Notes: generated by a model from the letters alone, not told the origin. Numbered from the stretch's first letter, positions 1 to 6,974 are shown. The stretch is 10,434 bases of DNA from Modestobacter sp. (GCA_025963425.1 JAOPUQ010000003.1:1-10434), one strand, 5' to 3'. A program made the numbers and translations.

Positions 1-843
1 CTGGACGACGCGGTCGCCGAGCTGGTCGCCACCGGTGGCGACGGGAAGGTCCTGGCCGGCGGCCAGTCCCTGGTCCCGGTGCTGGCCATGCGGCTGGGCC
101 GGCCAGGGACGCTGGTCGACATCAACGGCGCCGCCGGCCTGGACACCATCGAGCGGCGTGGCGCCGTGCTCCGGGTCGGCGCCACCGCCCGGCAGCGCCG
201 GCTCGAACGCAGCCCGGATGCGGCCGACGTGCCCCTGCTCGGGATGGCACTGCCCTTCGTCGGGCACCGGGAACTGCGCAGCCGGGGCACGGTGTGCGGC
301 AGCCTCGCGCACGCCGACCCGGGTGCCGAGCTGCCTGCCGTCGCCTCCTGCCTGGGCGCGGCCCTCGAGGTGACCGGCCCCTCGGGCCGGCGGGTCGTGC
401 CTGCCGCGGAGTTCTTCGAGGGTGCGATGACCACCGTGGTCGGCGCGGAGGAGGTGCTCAGCGCGGTGGAGTTCCCGGTGGCCGGCCCGGGTGAGGGCTT
501 CGGCTTCGCCGAGATCGCCCGCCGGCACGGCGACTTCGCCCTCGCCGGCGTGGTCACCCGGGTCCGCTGCGTAGCCGGGGCCGTCCAGCAGGCTGTGATC
601 AGTGGCTTCGGGGTCTCCGACCGCGCCGTCACGCGAGACGTCACCGACCTGGTCCGCTCCGCCGCGGACCACGACGACCTGGAGTCCGCCCTGCGACCGG
701 GGGCCGAGGAGCTCGCCCGGGACGTCGTCGACACCTCCGGTGACGGGCACGGCTCGCAGGGCTACCGGCGCCGGCTCTTCGCCGTCCTCGCCGCCCGCGA
801 GTTGGCCCGCGCGTACCGCCGATCCACGGAAGGCCAGTCATGA
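1..843 (+). CDS. Molybdenum hydroxylase FAD-binding (medium, CoxM-type) subunit, 5'-truncated
   Basis: This is the FAD subunit of a CO dehydrogenase/xanthine dehydrogenase-type enzyme, which passes electrons from the FeS subunit to FAD and on to an acceptor. The reading frame is open from the first base, so only the N-terminus is missing (280 residues remain, family usual length about 285-300). Two family motifs are visible: AGGQSLVP at residues 19-26 and TVCGSLAHADPGAE near residues 97-110, both of which line the FAD site in CoxM-type proteins. The C-terminal part (ISGFGVSDRAV onward) fits the CO dehydrogenase flavoprotein C-terminal domain. The stop overlaps the next start (ATGA), so the two are co-translated. 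The catalytic molybdopterin subunit is not in the window and is expected upstream. The substrate cannot be read from this subunit: CO, a purine, a nicotinate-like compound or an aldehyde are all possible. Confidence 0.93.
   Translation: MDDAVAELVATGGDGKVLAGGQSLVPVLAMRLGRPGTLVDINGAAGLDTIERRGAVLRVGATARQRRLERSPDAADVPLLGMALPFVGHRELRSRGTVCGSLAHADPGAELPAVASCLGAALEVTGPSGRRVVPAAEFFEGAMTTVVGAEEVLSAVEFPVAGPGEGFGFAEIARRHGDFALAGVVTRVRCVAGAVQQAVISGFGVSDRAVTRDVTDLVRSAADHDDLESALRPGAEELARDVVDTSGDGHGSQGYRRRLFAVLAARELARAYRRSTEGQS
828..833 (+). promoter_or_regulatory. Ribosome binding site for the FeS-CoxG fusion
   Basis: GGAAGG lies 6 nt before the ATG at 840, inside the end of the upstream FAD-subunit gene. 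It supports 840 as the real start, together with the ATGA overlap. Confidence 0.6.
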
Positions 844-2129
844 CCACGTCCCAGCGACCACCTGCCGCCCCGGCGGCCGACGCAGTCCCACGCGGGCTGC
901 AGCGGCCGGTCAAGGCGGCCGCGGACGAGCTGATCGACGTCTCGTTCACCGTCAACGGCACGCCCGTCACCATCCAGGTCGCGGCCCGGGTGCACCTGGG
1001 CGATGCGCTGCGCACGAACCTGGGCCTCTCGGGCACCCACCTGGGCTGCGAGCACGGCGTCTGCGGCATGTGCACGGTGCTCATCGACGGGGACGCCGCC
1101 CGCGCCTGCCTGGTCTTCGCCGTGCAGGCCGAGGGCACCGACATCGTCACGGTGGAGGGGCTCGGCACGCAGGAGGCGCAACACCCGCTGCAGCAGGCGT
1201 TCAGCCACCACCACGCGCTGCAGTGCGGGTTCTGCACGCCGGGCTTCCTGATGAGCTCCTACGACCTGCTGACCCACAACGAGGGCGCCCTGGACGCCGA
1301 GACGCTGCCGGAGGAGATGTCCGGCGTCCTGTGCCGGTGCACCGGCTACCGGGGCATCCTCGAAGCCGTCACCGACGTCGCCGAGGCCCATCCGGACGGC
1401 ATCCCGGCCCCGCTGAACTGCGCGCCGCGCACGCTGGTCGGCCGCGGCGGTGGAGCCCCGACCGCGGCCTCCTCACCCGGCCCGGCCGAGGTCGCCGACG
1501 AGGCCGAGGACGCCCCGGCGGAGCTCGTCCGGCCGACCGGGACGCCGACCCTGACGGTGCAGGTCACCCGGCAGCTGAGCAGCCCGGTGGACGACGTCTG
1601 GGCGGTGATGGACGACGTCGACCGGCTGGCCCGCTGCCTGCCCGGGGCCGAGATGACCGCCGACCTGGGCGACGACCGGTACCGCGGCCGCGCCAAGGTG
1701 TCCCTGGGGCCGGTGCGGCTGGCGTTCGAGGGCCTGGCCCAGATCACCGAGCGGGACCCCGCCGGGCACCGGCTGGCGCTGCTGGCGCAGGGCGCCGACA
1801 CCGGGGGCAACCGCACCGCCGCCGAGATCACCCTGCGGGCCACGGCCACCCCCGCCGGGTCCACCGAGCTGCAGGCCGACGCCGCCGTCTTCCTGTCCGG
1901 CCGGATCGCCCAGTTCGGCCGCGCCCTGGCCGGCGACGTCAGCCAGCGGCTGTTCGAGCAGTTCGCCGACGCCGTGGACGAGACCGCCCGCACCGGCACC
2001 GCACCGGACGTGGGGGCCGGACCCAGTGCCCTGGCGATCGGCGCCCGGGCGATGGTGGCCGCGGTCCGCCGGCGGCTGGGGCAGCTCCGTACCGCTGTAC
2101 GCACCGGGAAGGGACGCCGCAGCCGGTAG
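840..2129 (+). CDS. Fusion protein: 2Fe-2S small subunit (CoxS-type) joined to CoxG/SRPBCC domain
   Basis: A 429-residue protein made of two normally separate parts. Residues about 33-185 are a CoxS-type small subunit: a plant-type 2Fe-2S site with Cys70, Cys75, Cys78 and Cys90 (CEHGVCGMC), then the second 2Fe-2S site with Cys129, Cys132, Cys165 and Cys167 (CGFC and CRC). All eight ligands are present. A linker rich in Gly, Ala and Pro (about 186-235) leads to residues about 237-385, which match the CoxG/SRPBCC family (hydrophobic strands, CLPGAE at 266-271, the LSGRIAQFGRAL stretch at 352-363). CoxG proteins take part in maturation or membrane attachment of CO dehydrogenase. The C-terminus (about 400-429) is basic and amphipathic rather than a clear membrane helix. 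The residues before 33 form a disordered-looking extension. Coupled to the FAD-subunit gene by ATGA. The fusion is clear from the single open frame; its role is inferred. Confidence 0.93.
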   Translation: MTTSQRPPAAPAADAVPRGLQRPVKAAADELIDVSFTVNGTPVTIQVAARVHLGDALRTNLGLSGTHLGCEHGVCGMCTVLIDGDAARACLVFAVQAEGTDIVTVEGLGTQEAQHPLQQAFSHHHALQCGFCTPGFLMSSYDLLTHNEGALDAETLPEEMSGVLCRCTGYRGILEAVTDVAEAHPDGIPAPLNCAPRTLVGRGGGAPTAASSPGPAEVADEAEDAPAELVRPTGTPTLTVQVTRQLSSPVDDVWAVMDDVDRLARCLPGAEMTADLGDDRYRGRAKVSLGPVRLAFEGLAQITERDPAGHRLALLAQGADTGGNRTAAEITLRATATPAGSTELQADAAVFLSGRIAQFGRALAGDVSQRLFEQFADAVDETARTGTAPDVGAGPSALAIGARAMVAAVRRRLGQLRTAVRTGKGRRSR

Positions 2130-2137
2130 CCGCGCCA

Positions 2138-2179
2138 GAGCCCGGTCGGCGTCGTGACGGCGTGGCGACGGCCGGGCTC
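2138..2179 (+). terminator. Terminator-like hairpin after the hydroxylase operon
   Basis: GAGCCCGG (2138-2145) pairs with CCGGGCTC (2172-2179), and an inner CGTCG (2150-2154) pairs with CGACG (2166-2170). It starts 9 nt after the stop of the FeS-CoxG gene. There is no T tract, as is common in high-G+C actinobacteria, so it may be a factor-assisted or intrinsic terminator. Confidence 0.5.
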
Positions 2180-2205
2180 ACAGGTCCACTGGCGACGATG
2201 CCTGC

Positions 2206-2913
2206 GTGGACGCCGTCAGCACCTTCTGGGACCGGGTGAGCGCCCCCTCTCCCCCACTGCCGGCCGGCTGGCTGCTGGCCAGCGCCGTCGCCGCCGCCGT
2301 CCTGGTGCTCGTGCCCTCACTCTGGCGGCACGCCCGGCACGCGGTGACGATCGCCCATGAGGGCGCCCACGGCCTCGCCGCGCTGGTCACCGGCCGTCGG
2401 CTGGCCGGGATCCGGCTGCACTCGGACACGTCCGGGCTCACCGTCTCCGCCGGCCGCCCCACCGGCGCCGGCATGGTGCTCACCAGCGCCGCCGGCTACA
2501 CCGGGCCGGGGCTGATCGGGCTGGGCGCAGCGGGGCTGCTCGCCGCCGGCTACGCGGTGGGCCTGCTGTGGGCGCTGCTCGGTCTGCTGGCGCTGCTGCT
2601 GGTACAGATCCGCAACTGGTACGGCCTGTGGTCGGTGCTGGTCACCGCGGCGCTGGTGTTCGCCGCCACCTGGTGGCTGCCTGCGCAGGGCCAGGCGAGC
2701 TTCGCCCACCTGGTCACCTGGTTCCTGCTGCTGGCCGCACCCAAGACGGTGGCGGAGCTGCAGGCCAAGCGCCGGCGGCGGGGCGGCGCCCCGGACTCCG
2801 ACGCCGACCAGCTCGCCCGGCTGACCCGGCTGCCCGGGCTCGTGTGGGTGGGCGTGTTCCTGCTGGTCGACGTCGGGGCGCTCGTGCTGGGCACCCGCTG
2901 GCTGGTGGCCTGA
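2206..2913 (+). CDS. M50B-type membrane zinc metalloprotease
   Basis: A 235-residue integral membrane protein with the zinc protease motif HEGAH at residues 51-55 (His51, Glu52, His55), placed next to a hydrophobic helix (about 21-39), as in the M50B-like peptidase family. Further hydrophobic segments lie at about 93-134, 141-158, 165-179 and 211-233. Asn137 in IRNWYG, inside a membrane segment, is a candidate for the third ligand region that is usually NxxPxxxLDG in classic site-2 proteases; the full LDG motif is not seen, which is normal for M50B-like members. The start is a GTG at 2206 with no clear ribosome site; GTG at 2236 in the same frame is an alternative giving 225 residues. Separated from the hydroxylase genes by 76 nt and a hairpin, so probably its own transcript. 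The substrate is unknown: a role in anti-sigma factor cleavage is only a family-level possibility. Confidence 0.85.
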   Translation: MDAVSTFWDRVSAPSPPLPAGWLLASAVAAAVLVLVPSLWRHARHAVTIAHEGAHGLAALVTGRRLAGIRLHSDTSGLTVSAGRPTGAGMVLTSAAGYTGPGLIGLGAAGLLAAGYAVGLLWALLGLLALLLVQIRNWYGLWSVLVTAALVFAATWWLPAQGQASFAHLVTWFLLLAAPKTVAELQAKRRRRGGAPDSDADQLARLTRLPGLVWVGVFLLVDVGALVLGTRWLVA

Positions 2914-2926
2914 CCCGGGCGGTCAG
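2910..2926. terminator. Small palindrome holding both convergent stop codons
   Basis: CTGACC (2910-2915) and GGTCAG (2921-2926) form a perfect 6-bp stem with a 5-nt loop. The TGA of the M50 gene (2911-2913) lies in one arm and the TGA of the GH65 gene (2923-2925, opposite strand) in the other. Only 9 nt separate the two genes, so this is the only room for a shared terminator. The stem is short, hence the low confidence. Confidence 0.3.
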
Positions 2927-5292
2927 TCGCTGGTCGGCCGGGTGCGTCGGCGGGGTGCCGCGTGCGCCGGCTGGGACACCGGCTCGACGACCGGCGCCGG
3001 TGGGATGTCCAGGACCAGCTCGCCGTCCCGGACGGTGACCTGCCGGCCGTGGTGGTGGATGTCCAGTGGTTCGCCGTCCAGCACCCGGTAGGTGGCCTGG
3101 CCCCCGGAGACGGTGACCTGCAGGATCCGGCCCTGGTAGACCACCCGGAAACCCAGCCGGGTGATCCGGTCGGGCAGCCGCGGGGCGAAGCTGAGCGCGC
3201 CGTGGTCACGCATCCCGCCGAAGCCGGCGACCGCCACCGTCCAGCCGCCGGCCAGCGAGGCGATGTGCAGCCCGTGCCCGGAGTTCTGGTGCAGGTTCTG
3301 CAGGTCGGTCAGCGCCGCCTCGGCCCAGTAGTCGTAGGCCAGCTGCAGGTGGCCGGTCTCCGCGGCGACCACGGCCTGCTGGGCCGCCGACAGCGAGGAG
3401 TCCCGCACCGTGCGGGCCTCGTAGTAGGCGAAGTCGGCGATCTTCTCCTCCAGGGTGAAGGAGTCGCCGCACAGGTGCAGGGCCATCACCAGGTCGGCCT
3501 GCTTGACCACCTGCTTGCGGTAGATCTCGAAGTAGGGGAAGTGCAGCAGCAGCGGGTACTTCTCCGGCGGGGTGCCCTCGAAGTCCCACTCCTCGTGGTG
3601 GGTGAAGGCGTCGGACTGCATGTGCACGCCGAGCCGGGAGTCGAAGGGCACCCGCATCGCGTCGGCGGCCCGCAGCCAGTGCTCCACCTCCTCCCCCGTC
3701 ACGTCCAGCCGGCCGGCGGTGTCCGGCTGGCGCTTCACCGCGGCAGCCGCCTCGCGCAGGTTCCGCTGCGCCATCAGGTTCGTGTAGACGTTGTTGTCGA
3801 CGACGGCCGTGTACTCGTCCGGCCCGGTCACCCCGTCGATCCGGAAGCCGTCGGCGACGTCGAAGTGGCCCAGGTCGGTGAACAGCCGTGCGGTCTCCAC
3901 CAGCAGCTCGGTGCCGTAGTCGCGGTCGAAGGCCTCGTCGAGGGTGGCGTGGTAGTAGCGGCTGACCGCGTCGGCGATGTCGGCGTTGATGTGGAAGGCT
4001 GCCGTCCCCGCCGGCCAGTAGCCCGAGGTCTCCTCACCCCGGATGGTCCGCCACGGGAACGCCGCGCCGCGGTGGCCGAGCACCCGGGCCCGCTCCCGGG
4101 CGAGGTCCAGCGTGGAGTGCCGCCAGCGCAGCGCGTCCCGGGCGGCGTCCGGCGCGGTGTAGATCAGCACCGGGAGCACGTAGGTCTCGGTGTCCCAGAA
4201 GGTGTGCCCGTCGTAGCCCGGTCCGGTCAGCCCCTTGGCCGGGATCGGCTGCCGCTCGGCCCGCAGCCCGGCCTGCAGCACGTGGAAGATGCCCACCCGC
4301 ACCGCCTGCTGGAGCTCGTCGTCCCCGTCGATCTGCACGTCGGACTGCGCCCAGTGGGCGTCCAGCAGCTCCCGTTGTTCCCGGACCAGCCGGTCCCAGC
4401 CGGCCAGCTTCGCCGTCGCCAGCGCGCCCTCCACCTGGTCGCGGAGCGCCTCGGTCGACCGGCGGGAGGACCAGCCGTAGGCGAGGTACTTGACCAGCCG
4501 CAGCTTCGCGCCGGCGGGCAGCCGGGCGGCCAGGGTGTAGCGGGCCAGGTCGCCGGAGGCCTCGATGTCCTCGGTCGAGGTGTCGGGGATCTCCACGACG
4601 TGGTCCATCCCGGCGGCCATCCGCAGCTTGCTGCGCCTGGTGCGGTGCACGAGGACGGCGTGCCGGCCGCGGGCCACCGCCATCTCCGACTGCAGCGGCT
4701 TGCGCAGCGCCGCCGACGCACGGGGATCGTCGTCGGCGCCCGTGCCCTCGACCACCTGGTTGGCCAGCAGGTCCGACTGCAGGGCGATGTAGAGGTCGCC
4801 GCCGTCGTCGGTGCACTCGACCTGGTACTCGATCGCCGCGATCGACCGGCGCGTGAAGGAGACCAGCCGGGTGCTGGTGACCTTGACGGTGCGGCCGTTG
4901 GGCGAGCGCCACTCGGTGGACCGGCGTAGCACGCCGGCCTTGAGGTCCAGCGTGCGGCGGTGCTCGATGATCTCGCCGTAGGCCAGGTCGAGCGGGGTGT
5001 CCCCGACCAGCAGCCGGATGAGCTTGCCGTCGGTCACGTTGACCACCGTCTGGCCCTGCTCGGGGAACCCGTAGCCGGCCTCGGCGTAGGGCAGCGGCCG
5101 CTCCTCGAAGAAGCCGTTGAGGTAGGTGCCGGCGACGACGACCGGCTCCCCCTCCTCCAGCGTGCCGCGCATCCCGATGTGCCCGTTGGCCAGTGCGAAC
5201 ACCGACTCGTTGACCCCCAGCGAGGTCATGTCCAGGCCGATCTCGGTGAGCGCCCACGGCTCGATCGGGAAGTGCGTGCGCCCCTCGGTCAT
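2923..5292 (-). CDS. Glycoside hydrolase family 65 protein, probable alpha-glucobiose phosphorylase (maltose/trehalose/kojibiose type)
   Basis: A 789-residue cytoplasmic protein, full length for GH65. It has the N-terminal beta-sandwich (about 1-270), a helical linker and the catalytic (alpha/alpha)6 barrel (about 320-700). Key motifs: FWDTE at 365-369, the GAAFPW...EETSGYWPAG stretch at 409-429, GPDEY at 490-494 with the expected general acid Glu493, KQAD at 597-600, and NSGHGLH at 670-676, the latter two belonging to the phosphate- and sugar-binding end of the site. GH65 phosphorylases split an alpha-linked glucose disaccharide with phosphate, inverting to beta-glucose-1-phosphate. The neighbouring beta-phosphoglucomutase-like gene, overlapping by ATGA, supports phosphorolysis over hydrolysis. 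GGAG (minus strand, 5304-5301) sits 8 nt before the ATG. As I recall it, the pair resembles Rv3401/Rv3400 of Mycobacterium tuberculosis. The last 25 or so residues are a Pro/Arg-rich tail. Which disaccharide is used cannot be told. Confidence 0.93.
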   Translation of the reverse strand: MTEGRTHFPIEPWALTEIGLDMTSLGVNESVFALANGHIGMRGTLEEGEPVVVAGTYLNGFFEERPLPYAEAGYGFPEQGQTVVNVTDGKLIRLLVGDTPLDLAYGEIIEHRRTLDLKAGVLRRSTEWRSPNGRTVKVTSTRLVSFTRRSIAAIEYQVECTDDGGDLYIALQSDLLANQVVEGTGADDDPRASAALRKPLQSEMAVARGRHAVLVHRTRRSKLRMAAGMDHVVEIPDTSTEDIEASGDLARYTLAARLPAGAKLRLVKYLAYGWSSRRSTEALRDQVEGALATAKLAGWDRLVREQRELLDAHWAQSDVQIDGDDELQQAVRVGIFHVLQAGLRAERQPIPAKGLTGPGYDGHTFWDTETYVLPVLIYTAPDAARDALRWRHSTLDLARERARVLGHRGAAFPWRTIRGEETSGYWPAGTAAFHINADIADAVSRYYHATLDEAFDRDYGTELLVETARLFTDLGHFDVADGFRIDGVTGPDEYTAVVDNNVYTNLMAQRNLREAAAAVKRQPDTAGRLDVTGEEVEHWLRAADAMRVPFDSRLGVHMQSDAFTHHEEWDFEGTPPEKYPLLLHFPYFEIYRKQVVKQADLVMALHLCGDSFTLEEKIADFAYYEARTVRDSSLSAAQQAVVAAETGHLQLAYDYWAEAALTDLQNLHQNSGHGLHIASLAGGWTVAVAGFGGMRDHGALSFAPRLPDRITRLGFRVVYQGRILQVTVSGGQATYRVLDGEPLDIHHHGRQVTVRDGELVLDIPPAPVVEPVSQPAHAAPRRRTRPTSD

Positions 5293-6029
5293 GCCCGGAT
5301 CTCCAGCAGCTCGTCGAGGTCCTGGACGACGACGTCGGCGCCGCGCTCGGCCAGGCCGGCGGCCTGCCCGACCCGGTCGACGCCGACGACGAAGCCGAAG
5401 TCGCCGGCGCGGCCGGCGGCGACCCCGGAGAGCGCGTCCTCGAACACCGCGGCCTGGGCCGGCTGGACGCCCAGCGCCCTCGCCCCGGCGAGGAAGGTGT
5501 CCGGGGCGGGCTTGCCGCGCAGGCCGTCCCGGGCGGCGACGAGCCCGTCGATCCGGGCGTCGACGAGGTCGGCGAAGCCGGCCACCTCGATCACGTGCCC
5601 GCCGTTGGCCGATGCGGTGACGACCGCGGCGGACAGCCCGGCGTCCTTCGCCGCGCGCAGGTAGCGCATCGAGCCCTCGTACACCTGGACGCCGTGCTCC
5701 TCGAGCTCACGGAGCACCAGCTCGTTCTTCCGGTTCGCCACCCCGGTGACGGTCTCGGCGTCGGCGGGGTCGTCCGCACTGCCCTCGGGCAGCGTGATCC
5801 CCCGGCTGGCCAGGAAGTCCCGGACGCCGTCCTTGCGCGGTTTGCCGTCGACGTGCTCGTTGTAGTCGGCCGCGCTGAAGTCCTTCGCCGCTGGGTCCCG
5901 GCGGCGGAGGAACTCGTCGAACGTGCGCTTCCAGGCGGCCTGGTGGACCTTCGCAGTCTGGGTGAGCACCCCATCGAGGTCGAACAGGCAGGCACGGATG
6001 TCGTCGGGAAGTCCCAGCACGCGGGCCAC
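5289..6029 (-). CDS. HAD-superfamily beta-phosphoglucomutase-like enzyme
   Basis: A 246-residue HAD phosphotransferase. Motif I is FDLDG at 16-20 (nucleophile Asp17, acid/base Asp19), motif II is VVTAS at 136-140 (Thr138), motif III is Lys173 in GKPAPD, and motif IV is FEDALSGV at 196-203 (Glu197, Asp198). The cap domain insertion after motif I (about 28-110, including VDGKPRKDGVRDFL) is typical of beta-phosphoglucomutases, which interconvert beta-glucose-1-phosphate and glucose-6-phosphate. It is first in the operon, and its stop overlaps the GH65 start, so the two should act in sequence: phosphorolysis product into glycolysis. The GTG at 6029 was chosen because VLGLP immediately after it is shared with the mycobacterial homologue as I remember it and no better start lies near. 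No Shine-Dalgarno sequence is visible, so initiation may be leaderless or nearly so. A plain sugar-phosphatase role is possible but less likely given the partner gene. Confidence 0.9.
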   Translation of the reverse strand: MARVLGLPDDIRACLFDLDGVLTQTAKVHQAAWKRTFDEFLRRRDPAAKDFSAADYNEHVDGKPRKDGVRDFLASRGITLPEGSADDPADAETVTGVANRKNELVLRELEEHGVQVYEGSMRYLRAAKDAGLSAAVVTASANGGHVIEVAGFADLVDARIDGLVAARDGLRGKPAPDTFLAGARALGVQPAQAAVFEDALSGVAAGRAGDFGFVVGVDRVGQAAGLAERGADVVVQDLDELLEIRA

Positions 6030-6040
6030 GCTACGGCGAG

Positions 6041-6046
6041 ACGATA
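6041..6046 (-). promoter_or_regulatory. Possible -10 box of the HAD/GH65 operon
   Basis: TATCGT on the minus strand fits TANNNT. It would place transcription start only a few nucleotides before the GTG at 6029, which fits the lack of a ribosome binding site. No convincing -35 element was found. Confidence 0.25.
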
Positions 6047-6345
6047 GCGATTACCTGTCGAATCCCCCGGCGTCACCCGTAGGAAACTTGTGCCCCCGCC
6101 CCGTGGACGCGACGTGGCTGCGGACCCGGCTGGTGGCGGGCGGAACCGGCCGGTCCGGATCCGGGACCGGGTGAATGCACCAGGCATCGGGAAATGGCCG
6201 TTGTGGTCACTGATCGGGCGCCCGGAGGGCGCCGGCTGCCGGGGACCGCGGGTCCGTGAATCGCGGCTGTGTTGGGGATAACGGTTGTACGTGCTGCTGG
6301 GCACCCGGTGGAACCGGCTGCTGGTCGGGGCGATCAGGCGGGGCA

Positions 6346-6370
6346 CCGCCGACCTGCCTAGGGTCGGCGG
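6346..6370 (+). repeat. Perfect 9-bp inverted repeat in the leader of the PEBP gene
   Basis: CCGCCGACC (6346-6354) and GGTCGGCGG (6362-6370) with a 7-nt loop. It lies 67 nt before the start codon. It could be an operator, an attenuator stem or an RNA leader structure; the sequence does not decide. Confidence 0.5.
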
Positions 6371-6422
6371 CAGGTGCGGCACCCGCTGCTCCCCCGGTGT
6401 CCGCGCCGGGGCCCCATGACCT

Positions 6423-6430
6423 GAGGAGGA
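6423..6430 (+). promoter_or_regulatory. Strong ribosome binding site of the PEBP gene
   Basis: GAGGAGGA lies 7 nt before the ATG at 6438, close to ideal, and fixes the start. Confidence 0.8.
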
Positions 6431-6437
6431 CCCCGGC

Positions 6438-6974
6438 ATGGCCGGCCGACCCACCCCGCCCGACCCGTACGACTTCCTGCCCCAGGTGCCCAGCTTCACC
6501 GTGACCAGCACCGACGTCCGTCACGGCGAGCTGCTCGACCAGCCGCTCGTCAGCGGCAAGATGGGGCTGGACGGCCAGGACCGTTCCCCGCAGCTGTCCT
6601 GGTCGGAGTTCCCGGCCGAGACCCGCGGGTTCGCCGTCACCGTCTACGACCCCGACGCCCCGACCACCAGCGGCTTCTGGCACTGGGCGGTGGCCGGCAT
6701 CCCGGCCTCGGTGACCGAGCTGCCCAGCGGCGCGGCCGACGGCGGTCTGCCCGAGGGTGCGGTGCAGCTGCGCAACGACGCCGGGTTCGCCGGCTTCGTC
6801 GGCGCGGCCCCGCCGGCCGGGCACGGCCCGCACCGGTACTTCATCGTGGTGCACGCGCTGGACACCGACGACCTCGGCGTCCCGGCCGAGGCCTCGCCGG
6901 CGTTCCTGGGGTTCAACCTGTTCGGCCACACGCTGGCCCGGGCGACGATCGTCGCCACCTTCGAGGTCGAGTGA
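6438..6974 (+). CDS. YbhB/YbcL family (PEBP-like) protein
   Basis: A 178-residue cytoplasmic protein of the phosphatidylethanolamine-binding protein superfamily, bacterial YbhB/YbcL branch, of usual length (about 150-185). Visible motifs: the DPDAPT anion-binding loop (YDPDAPTTSGFWHWAVAGIP, residues about 71-90), the preceding SPQLSWSEFP, and GAAPPAGHGPHRYFIVVHALD (about 115-137), where the Pro-Pro-x-Gly-HGPHRY segment makes the ligand pocket. No signal peptide is present. The biochemical role of this branch is not settled; members have been linked to kinase inhibition in eukaryotes and to Raf-inhibitor-like phosphate or lipid binding in bacteria. It is a single-gene unit, divergent from the HAD/GH65 operon and followed by its own strong hairpin, so I infer no functional tie to neighbours. 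Confidence 0.93.
   Translation: MAGRPTPPDPYDFLPQVPSFTVTSTDVRHGELLDQPLVSGKMGLDGQDRSPQLSWSEFPAETRGFAVTVYDPDAPTTSGFWHWAVAGIPASVTELPSGAADGGLPEGAVQLRNDAGFAGFVGAAPPAGHGPHRYFIVVHALDTDDLGVPAEASPAFLGFNLFGHTLARATIVATFEVE

Larger units (their letters stand above)
6030..6437. other. Divergent gene-free regulatory region (about 408 nt)
   Basis: No coding frame here looks like a real protein. The end next to the HAD gene (about 6040-6090) is less G+C-rich than the surroundings, as expected of a promoter. On the minus strand, TATCGT (6046-6041) resembles an actinobacterial -10 box (TANNNT) 11 nt before the GTG, but no matching -35 box is seen. On the plus strand the region holds inverted repeats (GGACC-GCG-GGTCC at 6243-6255, and a 9-bp hairpin at 6346-6370) and another less G+C-rich patch near 6270-6292. 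The PEBP gene could have a long leader, but no known riboswitch is recognisable. Confidence 0.5.

Noticed and set aside
602..2239. A 545-residue frame overlapping the FAD and FeS-CoxG genes
   Set aside because: Low-complexity Arg/Pro/Gly product, a frame-shadow of the real genes.
2962..4929. A 655-residue open frame opposite the GH65 gene
   Set aside because: Val/Gly/Arg/Pro-rich composition typical of the antisense frame of a high-G+C gene; the GH65 frame on the other strand has all family motifs.
4034..5257. A 407-residue frame on the same strand as the GH65 gene
   Set aside because: A shifted frame of the GH65 coding sequence with Arg/Gly/Pro-rich product.
6090..6281. Short frames in the HAD/PEBP divergent region
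   Set aside because: No ribosome sites and no protein-like composition; they look like chance open frames.
6250..6437. A known riboswitch before the PEBP gene
   Set aside because: Hairpins are present, but I could not match conserved cores of SAM, cobalamin, TPP, FMN, glycine or cyclic-dinucleotide classes.
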